Below the pieces are notes generated by a model, which ran no database searches, had not been told where the DNA came from, and saw only the letters and a program-made list of their open reading frames with translations. The translations under genes and the position numbers were made by a program. A DNA stretch of 64,000 nt from Populus alba (taxonomy: Eukaryota; Streptophyta; Magnoliopsida; Malpighiales; Salicaceae): contig NC_133297.1 of assembly GCF_005239225.2 (NCBI RefSeq), positions 21,985,882 to 22,049,881 on the forward strand, in the 5' to 3' direction. Positions 23,821 through 36,701 of this stretch are shown piece by piece; position 1 is the first letter of the stretch, and every line of letters starts with the position of its first letter.

Positions 23821-24340
23821 TTAAGCATTGTCCCTTTGGCATGTTCTAGAATTATGGTCATATTGCTTGCAATTATTGTATCTAAGTGTTGAAGCTCTTT
23901 TCCTTACCATACCAGGCTGATCATCTCCATCTTTCCTTAGTCTACCAACACACCTTTTCAAGTTGGGAGGGGGGGGGCAAGGGGGAGTAATAACATCTCT
24001 TTCATTCGGATCGAGATCAACTTCAAATAAGGGTACATAACAATACAATATGCTTTTCTCAAGGTTTCAATACTATAGTATGCACGACAAACATCTTTAA
24101 ATTCAATTCTCTTGTGATGTATACAAGGCACCATATGCTTGCATCCTCTTTCTAGACCAGCAATGACTCTTGCACCTTTAACCTCTAGTCAATATTGATA
24201 ACACCAACTAAAGTTGCACCTTTTTTCCTTCTAAACCAGCATTATAAGCAGCAACGAACTCCACCAACATCTCCACCATCTTTGTGAAAGGCTAGTAACG
24301 ATAGTTGGCACCTTACCAAGTCATGTAAGCTTTCTTCTCC
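23821..24340 (-). pseudogene. MULE (MuDR-like) transposase C-terminal remnant
   Basis: On the minus strand one frame reads GCKHMVPCIHH then KDVCRAYYSIETLRKAYCI (about 24150-24020), the SWIM zinc-finger tail and the following Y-x-x-x-T-Y-x-x-A-Y motif of Mutator-like transposases. A frameshift leads to the 75-codon frame at 24048-23821, with a Pro-rich segment, CVGRLRKD (usually GRPKK) and CKQYDHNSRTC, a CCHC-type zinc knuckle (CxxCxxxxHNxRxC). The DDE catalytic core is missing. The upstream part (about 24340-24160) is decayed and uncertain. Confidence 0.75.
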
Positions 24341-24369
24341 CATCTTAATTTTAATTACTCCCTTTTATA

Positions 24370-25530
24370 CAAGTATGTATAACATGAATTATAATTCATG
24401 TTTTGCAAGTTTTGTGCGCTAGATCAGACCTAGCCCATATGATTAGGTTAAGTCCAACTTTTTTTTTTTAAAATGAAATAACTTTTGGGTTGTCTATTAG
24501 CCCATCTAAACGAAGCTGAGTTTGGACCTCAGGCTTAATAAGCCCAGCCTTTAGGCTAAGAGTATTTTGTAAATTACACATTTATGTCTTTCCTTGAGTT
24601 TTTAGCTTATCCTTATTTTAATGCTTAGCAAAACAAAGCCTTAAAAATTAAAATTAAAATTTTAAAAATTTCAAAGACTATTTTGAAATTATTTTTAGGT
24701 CCTTGTAAATTACATTATAAAAAATACAAACCTAGTATTAAAAATAACTAATTTTTTCTCTTAATTTTCAAACGAAAAAATATAATAAAAAACTCCTTAT
24801 TTTAGAGAATACAAAAATATGTTTTTTATTCAATAATTTCATTTAATATTGGGTTGTAGATTTACACTGTAAAATATGAAACCAATATTGAAAATAATCA
24901 ATTTTCTCCAAAAATTTGAAAACAATCCAAAAAAACTCAAAAGATTTCCTCATGCAAAAAAAATACAAAAATATATTTTGTTTTCTTGCATATGATCAAA
25001 TTCTAAGGGTTTTTTTATGCATATTTTCTAAAACATAAAAACAAATAAAAAATATATTTTTATTATGTTTTAAAAATATAAAATAGGTATCATAACCAGT
25101 TTATGATTATCCATTAAGATTTGACTAAAATACCAAAAATCCTATAATAATTATTTTGTTATTTGGAGTGTTAGGATTTATCTGTAGAATTTAATGTTTA
25201 TAGGTATAAAATTACATCGTAAAATATATCCTTTTATGCTAAAGATACAAAATAAGAGATAAATGAGATGCTAAAATTAGGGCATTAGAATAGTTAGAAT
25301 TTAACCTTATAAGATAGAGATTTTATCACAAAAAGAGATCTGTCATAAGCCTTAGATAAAACTAAAAAAATAGAAACATGACTTAGATTAACAATCAATC
25401 AACAATGTAGCTTACCATAGATAGGGTGCTGGGGTTAATATGTCTTTCCCTTACACAACTAGTCTTCTTACCCAAACTCTCGTAAACCATAGGTTTTCTA
25501 GTGACCATGATATTAGATGATGACTCTCTC
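24370..25530 (+). mobile_element. Old relative of the Tat/Ogre-like LTR
   Basis: Matches the 3' half of the LTR at 1391 in order: TTAAGCCCAGCC/TAGGCTAAG-type blocks, TTTAATATTGGGTTGTAGAT with AAACCAATATTG (compare 3375-3418), TAGAATAGTTAG (compare 3566-3577), GGGTGCTGGGGTTAATAT (compare 3731-3744) and TTCTAGTGACCATGATATTAG (compare 3796-3815). The 5' half was not recognised. Strongly diverged, so presumably older than the left-end copy. Confidence 0.65.
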
Positions 25531-25612
25531 TAATCATAACTTTATGATTAAATGTAAACACCCTTCAATTCCAAGATGCATTTTGCCATTCGACGTCATG
25601 CATGTCTCAATA

Positions 25613-25635
25613 GGATGACGATTCACTAGGGACTT
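25613..25635 (+). other. Degenerate primer-binding-like site
   Basis: GATGACGATTCACTAGGGAC resembles a mutated TGGCGACTCCACTGGGGAC, a sequence seen after Tat-lineage LTRs. A second partial version (GATGATGACTCTC) lies at 25516-25528, right at the LTR end. Confidence 0.35.
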
Positions 25636-26260
25636 GTATGGTCAGACTGGGCTTTGTTCGCTTGTTTATTTTTGTTGGTTTGTGCAATTTAATTTTATCA
25701 TTTTTTTTGTTTTTTTTTTAAATATTGCTCATGCATAAGTATATGAGGTATGGACTAATGCCTTCTTGCATTTAAATTCTTGAATAAACCTAATCTTAGG
25801 TTAGGTGGGAAGTAATAGTCTACCTTATGACTTTCAGTTGAAATTTATATTTGTGAAACATCTAATTACGAGTTGAGTATTTACTTCGTAATGATAGTCA
25901 TACTATGCCCAAACCATTCCATATAAACCTCTATATTGTCTTTACGAAAGGAGTTCGTTAGGTAGGTCATAAACCCTTTTGAGATCAGGTAGTAAGTATA
26001 TCCTTCATGTAGTGGTTTAGAACTTGACTTTAAGATATGAATTCCTTACTAATTCATTCTACATCAAGGCATATCTAATTAATAATCTTGAACTTTGTAG
26101 AATTTTCTAAGTTAAGACCATGATTTTTTTTTTTACTTATGCCATATTTTAGTTGTATGCATAATTGTATGTAGTTCAATTTGCTAGTCATTGATTCATA
26201 AAAATATATCCCTCGTTGTGTCTATTTGAGTCTTCATAAGTTTTTCTTCTTAAAAAACCT
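25636..26260. other. Probable retroelement leader remnant
   Basis: AT-rich with no open reading frame of note. Its place after an LTR and PBS-like site suggests the untranslated leader of a decayed Tat-like element, but no gag was found. Confidence 0.3.
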
Positions 26261-26440
26261 AAACTAGAATCACACCCCACACTAAAGGCAAATAAGAATT
26301 CTAAAAGTTATTGGTTAATCCTAGCTGGGATCAGCCCTCCAAACTAGGGGCTAAATGAAAATTCCAAAAATCAAAGGTCAATCCTCACTAGGATCACACC
26401 TTACACTACGGGGTAAGGAAAAGTTCAAAGATCAAAGATC
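26261..26440. repeat. Short tandem array, about 65-85 bp unit
   Basis: Three diverged copies of CCTAACTAGGATCACACC(C/T), then CACACTAAAGG, a GGCAAATAAGAATTC-like segment and AAAATCAAAGGTCAATCCT. The last copy ends near 26440. Confidence 0.55.
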
Positions 26441-26739
26441 GAGGAGATACTGTGGAAAATCCAATGAGCTCGAGAAATCTAAATGCTAAAGGCATGCCCT
26501 AATGGAAAACAAAAATGACCAAGTTAAGGTAAAAAAAAATACGAATACCCTAACTAAAGCAAGCAATAAGGGCAAATAATCAAAGTATGAAATAAAAGAA
26601 AGATGTTATGGCAGTGATCCTAAGTTTTTGAAACTTTGAAATACTCTTTGAGGCTATAAATCGTTTTCTTTCATAGCTAAAAGCCATAACATTACATGTA
26701 TTTAAAAGTCCTTTCTAATGACCACTAAATGGCGTTCTC

Positions 26740-27120
26740 AAAATAAATGGAAAAAATTAAACATAAATCATGCAATAATAGAGTAAAATTAATAATTATT
26801 CCAAAATATTTAATTACTAATTCTAAGGTAAATTAAAAATTAACAATTACAATTCAAAACATTATTCAATAATTATGCGAATACAACAAAACAATAAATT
26901 AAAAAAAAACTCTAGACTAACAATCAAAATAAATGGAAAAAAAATAAACACAAATCATGCAATAATAGAGTAAAATTAGTAATTATTCCAACATATTGAA
27001 TTACTAATTCAAAGGTAAATTCAACATTAATAACAAATATTCAACAAATTAACTAATAATAATTATGCCAATACAACAATAAAAAAATATTCAATAAATT
27101 AAAAAAAAAACTATAGACTT
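26740..27120. repeat. Direct duplication, about 190-bp period
   Basis: AATAAATGGAAAAAATTAAA with CATAAATCATGCAATAATAG, then GTAAAATTAATAATTATTCC occurs at about 26738-26890 and again at about 26929-27085, in AT-rich DNA. No coding content. The array may belong to the adjacent CACTA element or its flank. Confidence 0.55.
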
Positions 27121-27659
27121 TAGGAATGAAATATGCTTACCTTAATAATGTGTTGAACTCAAAACTTTATCTACATTACAAAAAAATACACCAAAACAAA
27201 AAACATAACAAAAATAAAAATAGCTAAAAAAAAATTCATTAAAATAAAATGAAATAGAAGAAAACACATACCTTTTAATCTGATGAAGATTCACAAGAAA
27301 TCTTGCTAGAGATTCTAGGTGAAAGCCTTGAAGAATTGAGAGGAAAAAAATTGAAATTTAAGGTGAAAAATGGAGAAGAAAAAATAAACTGAAGGGGCGG
27401 TCGTAGGAATTTATAGGGCAGTTTTACCGACGGATTCACCGAGAAAATAAAAAATTATTATTATTTTAATTTAATTTATCGGTGAAGTGTCAAAAATCCG
27501 TCAGTAATTTTTGAATTTTGCACCAAAATTTTTAATTATCCTCCATATTTTTCGCGATTCCTCGGTAATTCCGTCGGCAAGCTGACGCAGTCAAAGATGC
27601 ATTTAATGCACCACCCTTTGAAATTCGCACATTCCGTCGGTATTTTTGTCGGTAACATT

Positions 27660-27965
27660 AGCCCACCGACAAATTACTAACGGCCGTGAATCCGTCAGTA
27701 TAGGCGTCAGTGATTGTGGCATTTCGAGTAATTATTTTTGAATTCTCTGTGAGATGCCGACGACCATGAATTCGTCAGCATGGTAGTCGATGATTGTGGC
27801 ATTTCGAGTAATTATATTCGAACTCTCTATGAGATGCCGACGGATGTGAATCCGTTGGTATGTTAGTCGGTGATGGTGGCATTTCAAGTAATTATTTTCA
27901 AACTCTCTGTGAGATGCTGTCGGACGTGAATCCGTTGGTATATTAGTCGATGATTGTTGCACTGT
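27660..27965. repeat. CACTA subterminal repeat, about 80-bp unit
   Basis: About four copies of ATGCCGACGGNNNTGAATCC, then GTNGGTATNNTAGTCGNTGAT and GTGGCATTTCAAGTAATTAT, ending AACTCTCTGTGAG. An apparent 76-codon minus-strand frame here is an artefact of the repeat. Confidence 0.8.
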
Positions 27966-28148
27966 ACAAGAAATGTTGCATTTGTATTGCCTATTTACCT
28001 TCCTGCAAAAAATTAAATTATAAACTATCCATCACACAAAACAATAACAACAGTGCTTAAACAATAAATATTTCATGTTACAAAATATATCATCCATAAT
28101 CTAAATTACATGAAAAAAAAGGTTTTACATAGGGCTTCATTTTGATAG

Positions 28149-30669
28149 TTAGTCAGAATTTTCTTCTTCTTCGTCATCAATTAAATAGTCATCACCTTCA
28201 TCGCAATCTTCAATATGGATATCATCTTTTTCGTTGACATTTTCTTGTCCGCTACAGCTCAAAACAACATTCAACTCCTCTGTGTCAACATTAACAAGAC
28301 TATCATCAAAAACATGAAAATTTGAATTTTCTTCCAATTCAATCAAAGGAGCAACTTTATATGGTTCAACCAACTCACTAACTTGAAAGACAATCAATCC
28401 ACTCTTGATCGATCCTTTCTAAATGAAGGGGTGTATGTGTAATAAACTTGTCGACATTACTTTGCGAAAACAAAGACATCGTTCATGTTGTGGAGTCTAG
28501 CTTTTGAGTTGATTTCGACCAGACCATAGCGCAGATCAACTCTGATTCCTCTGTCAATCGTGTCATACCAATAGCATTTGAATAAAAACATTATTTTCTG
28601 CTCTCTATGATATTGCAGTTTGACGACCTCTTCTAATCTACCATAGTAGTCAACTTCTAACTCACTACTAGTGGATCCCTTAACACAAACACCGTTGTTG
28701 TATGTTTTTCTTCCTTGCGCGTATTCTTTAGTATGGAAAACATATCTATCGATAAAATACCCGTTGTAGCACTTAACTTTTCTTTCAGGCCCCAGGCTTA
28801 GTGAAGACAATGACTTAGACGCACTCCTTCCTATTTGATAAACCTTGTATGTAATATACATCAATAAATAGTAAATGAACAAGAATCTCGTAATGACATG
28901 CATACATACAGTAATTTTGCAAGTTAGAATGAGTTTGTGATAGTGCTTACATGTGTTCTGAACCACGTGGCAAATTGTTCATCTTGTAATTGAAAGATCT
29001 AGGATTCGGTCAGGTGTGAGCTATTGGAGAGCAAATATTATCGATGTTGCCTGCAAGTGATAATGAGTGTATGATATTACAATATATAATTAACAATATA
29101 TTACTGACAAAGTTTAATTAGTATTACACATATATAAACTTACTGAATAAAAGGTCTCAGCTTATCACAGTTAAATAGAACATAGTTGTGTGCTTGTTTG
29201 AATTCTATTTCCGACAAATATCTTCCTCTTATGGCATTTTTAGATGTGGGTCGTCCAGTATTGGAGAATATTGACAAGTTCCCATTGGAAGGCACTTCAC
29301 TGCCTCGAATGGTAGATGTATAGAGAGATGCTCCATTGAGTCAAAAAATGATGGAGGGAATATCATCTCAAGTTTGAATAGTGTCTCGATGATATTCGTT
29401 TGAAGCCTCTTAATGTGCTCAATATTCAACTTGCTGGAGCATATATGATGTCAGGGTTATAGCGGAGCAGATTGGTCTTCCAATAAGGAAGCTCCCAAAA
29501 GGTACTTCGCTTTACCTAATTATGGGTCAAACCAAAACCATGAAACTTTTGCTTACCTGATTGAAGGCCAAACACAATGTCACTGTACTCTGATACAACA
29601 TCATGCAATTCTTCACCAGAAAGACACGGGGATGCAACATCTTTTTCAACTCTGCCAATAAAGAAATTTTTTCTGTTCTTTCTGTACCTGTGATTAAGTG
29701 GCAAGAAGCGACAGTGATAGTAAAAAAAAGAAGCTTTACCTCCGTTTACTAGCGTGAATGCCTTGTTGTTTTCCATGCAGTATGAACATGCGAGTTTCCT
29801 ATGCATGCTCCAACCAGAAAGCATTCCATAAGTTGAAAAATCATTGATAGTCCACATCAAAGCTGCCCTTATAAGGACATTTTGTTTCCTCGATATATCA
29901 TAAGTCAAAGCTCCGGAGGACCACAATTGTGCCAACTCATCAATCAACGATCAAAGACAAACATCTATGTCATGCACTCAGTCATCTCAGCATTTTCAAG
30001 GTAGTATAACATGCAAAAGTTAGGGCACATGTCAATTTTTTGGTATCCTAAACCGAGGGGTATCATCATAGACTTCGCAACATAGAAGTTCTCTTTCATC
30101 CTGTTCCCTTAAGGTAAAATGCTTCTCGCCCATTCAATAATTTTGTCATACCTGACCTCACTCAACCCGTGATCTGACTTGATGGTGAACACCTGTGCCA
30201 CGACCGATAATTTATTGTGGTTTGTGCATCCATTTCATAATGGTTCGTCATAATCGTTCAACAAATAAAAAAACCTAGCTACATTTGCATTAGGTTTTTC
30301 TTCTATGATTGGACATTGACTGACATTACCTTGATTCATTCTCATTGCATCCATAACCATATTTCTGTACGGATTAGTGTTGTCATTTGCCGCTTCATGC
30401 ACGTTGCTAGCACTAGAAGTTGACCTAACCACCGTTTCTCCTATTCTCCTTTTACTAACAAATACTTCTCCATGTACATACCAACACTGGTAATTTTTCA
30501 TAAACCCTTTGTGTAGAAGATGCATCATTACAACATCTAGATGCAAATACTTTTTATTTTGACACTTCCTGCATGGACACCTAATACCGCCTCCAGTAAA
30601 ATTTATGCGAATAGATGTTGTGAAATTAATAAAACCCTGAACCCCATTAAAATAATCCATCCTCCGCAA
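28149..30669 (-). pseudogene. TNP2-like CACTA transposase, broken
   Basis: Pieces in minus-strand order: 30669-30235, N-terminal transposase-associated domain (GVQGFINFTTS, IRCPCRKCQNKKYL, GFMKNYQCWYVHGE). About 30065-29980, YQKIDMCPNFCMLYYLENA. 29947-29516, Transposase_21 core (IDELAQLWSSGALTYD, ALMWTINDFSTYGMLSGWS, KLACSYCMENNKAF, RFLPLNHRYRKN). 29429-29229, DUF4218 (LFKLEMIFPPSFFDSMEHL). 28966-28457, DUF4216 (GYFIDRYVFHTKEYAQGRKT and KCYWYDTIDRGIRVD). 28397-28149, C-terminal acidic tail. Stops and a deletion between the IDMC finger and IDEL disrupt it. The domain order matches plant En/Spm transposases. Confidence 0.85.
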
Positions 30670-31399
30670 TCCTTGGGGTGAATCTCAATACATCCATGAA
30701 CGATCATTCATGACTTATATCGAACCTCTATAAAATTATGATGGCATCATGTATTAATTAACTAAGTTAGGTAAATAAACTTGCAAAAATATTAGTTTAC
30801 CTCGAGATTATCCAACAAACCAATCACAACTTCTCATAAATATTAAATATTCATTATCATTTATCAACGTCCATACAAAATAATATATATAAATTTACAA
30901 AAATTACCACTCCGCAATACCATTAATAAAAACTTAAAACGGACCCATTAAGCAAGCTATTAATTATTTCAAAATAGCACATGTAATTCGATAATTCCAT
31001 AAAGTTTTAACAATTTACAAACAAATACAATCTTACAAAATCTAAAACAAACCATAACAGGTATAAAATTATACATTCATATACTACTAGTTTGTTTGAG
31101 AAATAACAATAAAACATGTACATCTACTAACAAAATACATATACTAAAAAAAACAACAAATTAAATTGACATTTAAATGTTAAAATTTTAAAAGATAGAA
31201 TTACTTACAAAAATTGATAAAATCCGTCGGCAAATCAGAACACGGATGTTGTGACCATAAAACTTCAAGAAATATAAGTTGTTGTGCTAAGATGAGGGAG
31301 ATTTTTGTTTGGGGGTTGGTTGTTTGCAGATGGGGAGAGTTGGGATTAGGAAGAAGAAGGAGAAATAGGGGAGGAGAGGGTCGGCAGACAGGGAATTAT

Positions 31400-31915
31400 A
31401 TTAACTTTTTCCGACAGTTTCATTAACGGATTATTCCGTTAGTGAGTCCGTCGGCTATTCTGATGGAAAAATCAACACGTCATCGTATGGATCTGCCATA
31501 TCTAATCCCTCGGTGATTTCGTCAGTATTTTTAACGGTGAACTGGTCATGTCACTGTACGGATCTGCCATTTCAAATCCGTCAGTGATTCTGTCGGTATT
31601 TTTAACAGTGAACCGATCACGTCATTGTATGGGCCTGCTGTTTTGAATCCGTCGGTGATTCCATTGGAAAAAATCATCCCACCAAAACCTCCACGTCAGC
31701 GACCCGCCTTTTTTTTATATATAATTTTGAACTTTCCATATGTAATTCAGTCAGTAACTACCAACGGAAACCGTAATTCAGTTGGTAACTACCGACGGAC
31801 ACTACTGATTGAATTACAGTTTCCGTCGGTAGTTACCAACTGAAGTATGGACGGAAAAAGTTCCGTCGATAATTCGACCTCAAATTACCGATAGAAATAT
31901 TCCATCGGTAAATCT
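31400..31915. repeat. CACTA subterminal repeat, right side
   Basis: Repeated CACGTCATCGTATGGATCTG, then CCATNTCAAATCCGTCGGTGAT and TTTAACGGTGAAC (about 60 bp, roughly three copies, 31475-31680). Shorter inverted TACCGACGGA/TCCGTCGGTA motifs follow to 31915, including a near palindrome around 31780-31845. Confidence 0.75.
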
Positions 31916-31945
31916 GTTGCTATTAAGCGAATTTATGGTGGTGTA

Positions 31946-33536
31946 CTATCAAATGAAGATTAAGGAATCAGATATAACAAAGACCACATTCAGGACTCAA
32001 TCCGAGCACTAGGAATTTTTAGTGTTACCGTTGGGGTTGACCAATGCCCCAGCCCTCTTAATGGACTTGATGAATCTAATCTTCCAACCGTGCCGTGATA
32101 AGTATGTGGTAGTGTTTGTTAATGACATCTTGATCTACTCAAACTCCTTTAAGGAATATGAGGGACATTTAAGACAAGTTTTCCAAACTCTAAGAAACCA
32201 CAAATCATATGTTAAGCTAAATAAGTGTGAGTTCTGGTTGGAAAGGGTAACATTTCTAGAACATGTTATTTCTGCAAAAGGTGTCTTTGTAGACCCCCAG
32301 AAGGTCGAGGCAGTCTTGAAGTGGAAGAGACCAACTATAGTGACCGAGATACGTAGTTTCCTATGGCTTGTAGGATACTATAAAAAGTTTATTGAAGGGT
32401 TTTCTTTGATCATAACTCCCTTGACACAATTAACTAGGAAGGATAAAAAATGGGTATGGTTGAAGAAATGTGAGGAAAACTTCTAAGAATTAAAGAAGAG
32501 GCTCACCACCACTCTTGTGTTGACACTTACCTCAGGAACCGAAGGCTTTGTGGTCTATAATGATGCCTCAAGAAAAAGACTTGGGTGTGTCTTAATGCAA
32601 CATGGGAAGGTGATCGCCTATGCATTAAGACAATTAAAGACTCATAAAGAAAATTATGTTGTTCACAACCTGGAGTTAGCTGCCGTAGTATTTGCTTTGA
32701 GAATATAGAGACACTACTTTACAGGTCATAGACTCAAATTTTCACTGACCACAATAGTTTAAAGTATTTGATGTCGTAAAAAGAGTTAAATATACGGCAA
32801 AGAAAGTGGATAGAACTCATTAAGAACTATGACTGCACCATAAAATACCACCTTGAAAAGGCAAACATGGTGGCAGATGATCTCAATTGCAAAAATAAAA
32901 TAACTACGAGTAAACCAACATTATGAGAGGAACGACCACTAGGTAGAATTGGGTATCTATTTAGGAGGGGTAGTAATGGCTCAGTTGACGGTGTGACCAA
33001 TGTATTGAGAACAAATACTACAAACCCAACTCAGTGGCATTGAGGCGTCCAAGATAAGAAGAAAGATGAATATCGGGATGGAAACTCCATTGCAAGTGAC
33101 AGAGGATGGGGAATTAATGATGGGACAACGACTATATATGCCCAATAATGAGAAGATCAAACAAATGGTTTTACGAGAAGCATATGAATCCAAGTTTGCC
33201 ATGAATCACGGGAGCACCAAGATGTACAAGGATCTGTAACCTCATTACTGGTGGACCAACATGAAAAAAGAGATAGCTGATTGTGTAGTGAAGTGCAGTA
33301 TCTGTCAACAAGTTGAAGTACAACATCAAAGGCCAACAAGACCATTACAATCATTATAAATTCTGGAATGGAAGTGTGAAATGATCACCATGGATTTTGT
33401 GTTGAGATTCCCTAAGGGAAAAAAAGGAATGATGCAATATGGGTTGTCGTAGATCGCTTAACAAAGTCTATGTTATTCCTACCAATAAAAATGACCGATC
33501 CAATGACAAACTTACCAAGATTTACATAAACGAAGT
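31946..33536 (+). pseudogene. Ty3 chromovirus pol remnant (RT, RNase H, integrase)
   Basis: Starts abruptly within RT at YYQMKIKESDI, then LPLGLTNAPALLMDLMN, VVVFVNDILIYSNS (the FIDD box reads FVND, losing one catalytic Asp), KCEFWLERVTFLEHVIS and EIRSFLWLVGYYKKFIEGFS. RNase H follows ([32 protein letters not shown]; first catalytic Asp changed to Asn in YNDAS). The integrase zinc finger is at 33170-33340 (MNHGSTKMYKDL, YWWTNMKKEIADCV, CSICQQ), then [13 protein letters not shown]. In-frame stops occur at about 32483, 32706 and 33237. It belongs to the same family as the minus-strand element at the right end but is older. Confidence 0.88.
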
Positions 33537-35089
33537 TGTAACACCTTACACATTCTCATGTGTTTATACTTATTTCCATTGATCGAGTATGTAAAAATAT
33601 GAGTAACTTTTTTATATATAAGAAAAGTCCTGACAAACTTTCAATAATTTTATTAATGAACACAATTTATTACATCTCTTGTTGAAATCATATTCACATA
33701 AATTATTTATAAGTTTATCTTTCTCTTAAAATACATATATTCTTTTTGCATAAAACTAGATAATTTGATGACCCTATGAAATTGATGTCCTCAAAGGAAT
33801 TTACTTGTGACATATACAAAATTAAAATTTTAAATCATATTAAACATTTGCATCATCCCAGTTACTTACGTTTAATAACTATATGATCAAAACCAATTTC
33901 ATAAATTTTTCTTTAAGGAACATTGATCTTATATTAATTTCCAACATTATACATTTTCATCATTTTCTGATAACTTATATTTCCATCATTTTATTCATCA
34001 CATTATCATTCTTATATAATGATAACTTTTTTATTCATAATATAGTTTGTCACATCAATATACGATTTATTCCTTACAACTTTAAAATTGATAGGACTCA
34101 TTCAAACACTTTCATACAATATTTCTTTTCACCTTGGATTTATTTCATAACTCTTTCCACTTCATAAGTATATTTAGTTTATGTTATTATTTCATATCAC
34201 ATGGAATTTACACCATAATTTATTTCCTTAACATGTATAAATCATATGATCTTTTCCTCTTACAACCACCTTTAATCCATATCGTAAAATCATTGTATAA
34301 GCATGTCTAATTCACATCATTATTTAATTTACAACATATTTAATTCAAGTTGCCTTTTTATTTTCTTGGCATTTATTATATCTATGATACATCGTACATC
34401 AATCCATATAACACCCTTGTTATATTGAGAAATTTCCTTGATTCATTATTCATTCCATTTATTTCATGTTCATTTCTATTATTTATAATTTATCACATAA
34501 CCTTCCATTACTTTAATACTTACAAGACATGCTCAAATCATTTTTCTTTTCCATTAAACTTTGTCTGTAGGGATAATTTAATACTCAATCCTTAACATGT
34601 CGACATAATCAAACTCATATACACCTTGTTTCATTACATGTTAATGTTGTGGTCAATTGATCAGCCAAATAACTTATTAATCCCTTTATATGGCAACCCC
34701 AACCATTTGAATACCATTATACATAACTGTCTTTTAAAATAATTTAATATACATTCTATTGAGATTCTGGTGGAGTTTTCCTTCTACTTGGACTATATCA
34801 ATTTAGTGACATTTTCATCAATACCAATTTATACTATAATCATGATTTACTACTTGACACAATGTTGTGAGGTACTTGATAATTTCTTTAATACCAAATA
34901 AAATCAGTTTTATACACAATCATTATTTACTATTATCTCTTCTATATATTTACTATATCAACTACTAAACAATTAATTTCTTATTTTATCCTTAACCTTA
35001 CAAATCAATACAATTAGCACAAACTAAGAACATACTAATGTCCTCTCTAATCCAAACTAGACATTTGTTCCAATACCAAATTATTGGTT

Positions 35090-35320
35090 TCTTCCCTATT
35101 ATTCGAAGTACTAATCTCATTAACCAAGAAATTAGTTTTTCCAATAGCCCATTAACCAGGGTAATTAGTTTCTACAATTGTCCATTAACCAGGGCATTAA
35201 TCCCATTAACCATGGGATTAGTTTCTCCAATTACATATTAACTAGGGCACTAGTCTCATTAACCATGGAACTAGTTTCTCCATTAACCAGGGTAACTAGT
35301 TTCCACACAATATCTATTCA
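35090..35320. repeat. Minisatellite with ATTAACCA(G/T)GG motif
   Basis: Six or seven irregular copies (about 30-40 bp) of CCATTAACCAGGGNAATTAG and TTTCTNCAAT, some with the variant CATTAACCATGGNATTAG. It lies within the LTR-like segment. Confidence 0.7.
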
Positions 35321-36675
35321 TCCACTAACTATCTCACACGTTAGTTATTTTAAAGTTCTCATCACATATATATTTTCAACTTAATTTTTTGCATGGCAGT
35401 CTAACACAAATTACACATAACTTTCACCATTTTAATTGGTAACAGATCATACATCGAATTCCACCAATGCGGCTGATAATAATTCTTATGTATCAATTCC
35501 ATCATTGCGGTCAAAAGTAATACACACAAGGTTGTTCTGCTGTTACGGTAAATCACATCTCATAATATACTACACATTATCACCTATACAATTAACTAGA
35601 AATTACATATCAATTTCTACTTTAAAGGCATATGCTTTCCATTAACAATAACAACAATAATACACTATACAATTTAATTACCATTGTAATTCTAACAATT
35701 ATAAAAGTATGTATAAATAATTAAAAAGGAAAGGGATGGTCGATCCCTTATCTTAACTCGCACTATCCAAGCTCCTGAAAAGTTGGGGTTTTTTTTAATG
35801 TTTCTCCTACAACCCCTAACCAAACAATCATTATTACTTACACCATCAATTAAATTAAATTGCTAGCATATCCATACATCATCACAACTCTTCTATGTAA
35901 ATAAACACATGCTAAGATTTTCAAATTTCCTTAATACATGCCCAACACAACATCATAACCCAATAAAAATTCATGTTCATGTTTCCTTAACACTCAAACA
36001 CATCATGTCATTAATATCACATCATCTTCTATACCTTCCCATTAATAGAATAATTTAATCCAATTCCTTAATTATTTCCAATTTCTCTAAACTAACAATT
36101 TGGCTAATTTGAAAACATCCTTCCCATCTTTTTATACATCTCAAAATCATTAAAATGGACATTCAATTCCAAGTCACTAAGATTAATTGCTCATGGTTCC
36201 TTCCATCAACTTTACAACATCATTGCATATGCCTAAAGTTTTGGTATTAAGATTTTCTTTCAACCAATCTCATTTAAACATCATATTCATGGTTGTAATT
36301 TCAATTACATAATTACACACACACTTTGCATATCATCATTTGACTTCTTTCCTATTGTTATTTTATTTTCTTTAGCCCAAACCAAAAGCACCCTAGTTGT
36401 TAAGAATTCTTTCCAACTCTTACAATATTTTCCACGTGTTCAAGTTAATGCAAAGTCTCCTAACTTTCTCCATTTGTAGCTCACCATACACTTTTCTCAA
36501 TTGCACATTCACATTAAAGTTTTCAATCATCCATATGCTTACACACCTAGCACAAAATTGGAAAATTTCTCCCCCCCAAACATCTCATTTGGCATAAACC
36601 TAGTACTCCGATATCATTAAACATTCTTTTCAATTTTATTTTATTTTATTTTAGCATACTTTTAAGTTCATTCAA

Positions 36676-36701
36676 CAATATATATATACACACACACACA
36701 C
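36676..36701. repeat. Microsatellite (TA)n(CA)n
   Basis: TATATATATACACACACACACACA-type simple repeat in AT-rich DNA. Confidence 0.7.

Larger units (their letters stand above)
27400..31945 (-). mobile_element. CACTA (En/Spm-like) element remnant
   Basis: Minus-strand remains of a TNP2-type transposase (28149-30669) are bracketed by subterminal arrays rich in CCGTCGGT / ACCGACGG on the left (27420-27965) and right (31400-31915). That architecture is typical of plant CACTA elements. The right border is near 31940, where a chromovirus RT frame is cut off abruptly. No clean CACTACAAGAAA terminus was seen; GCACTGTACAAGAAAT at about 27958 is the closest and is internal. The left border is unresolved. 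Confidence 0.75.

Noticed and set aside
27732..27962. 76-codon minus-strand frame
   Set aside because: Made only of the 80-bp CACTA subterminal repeat.
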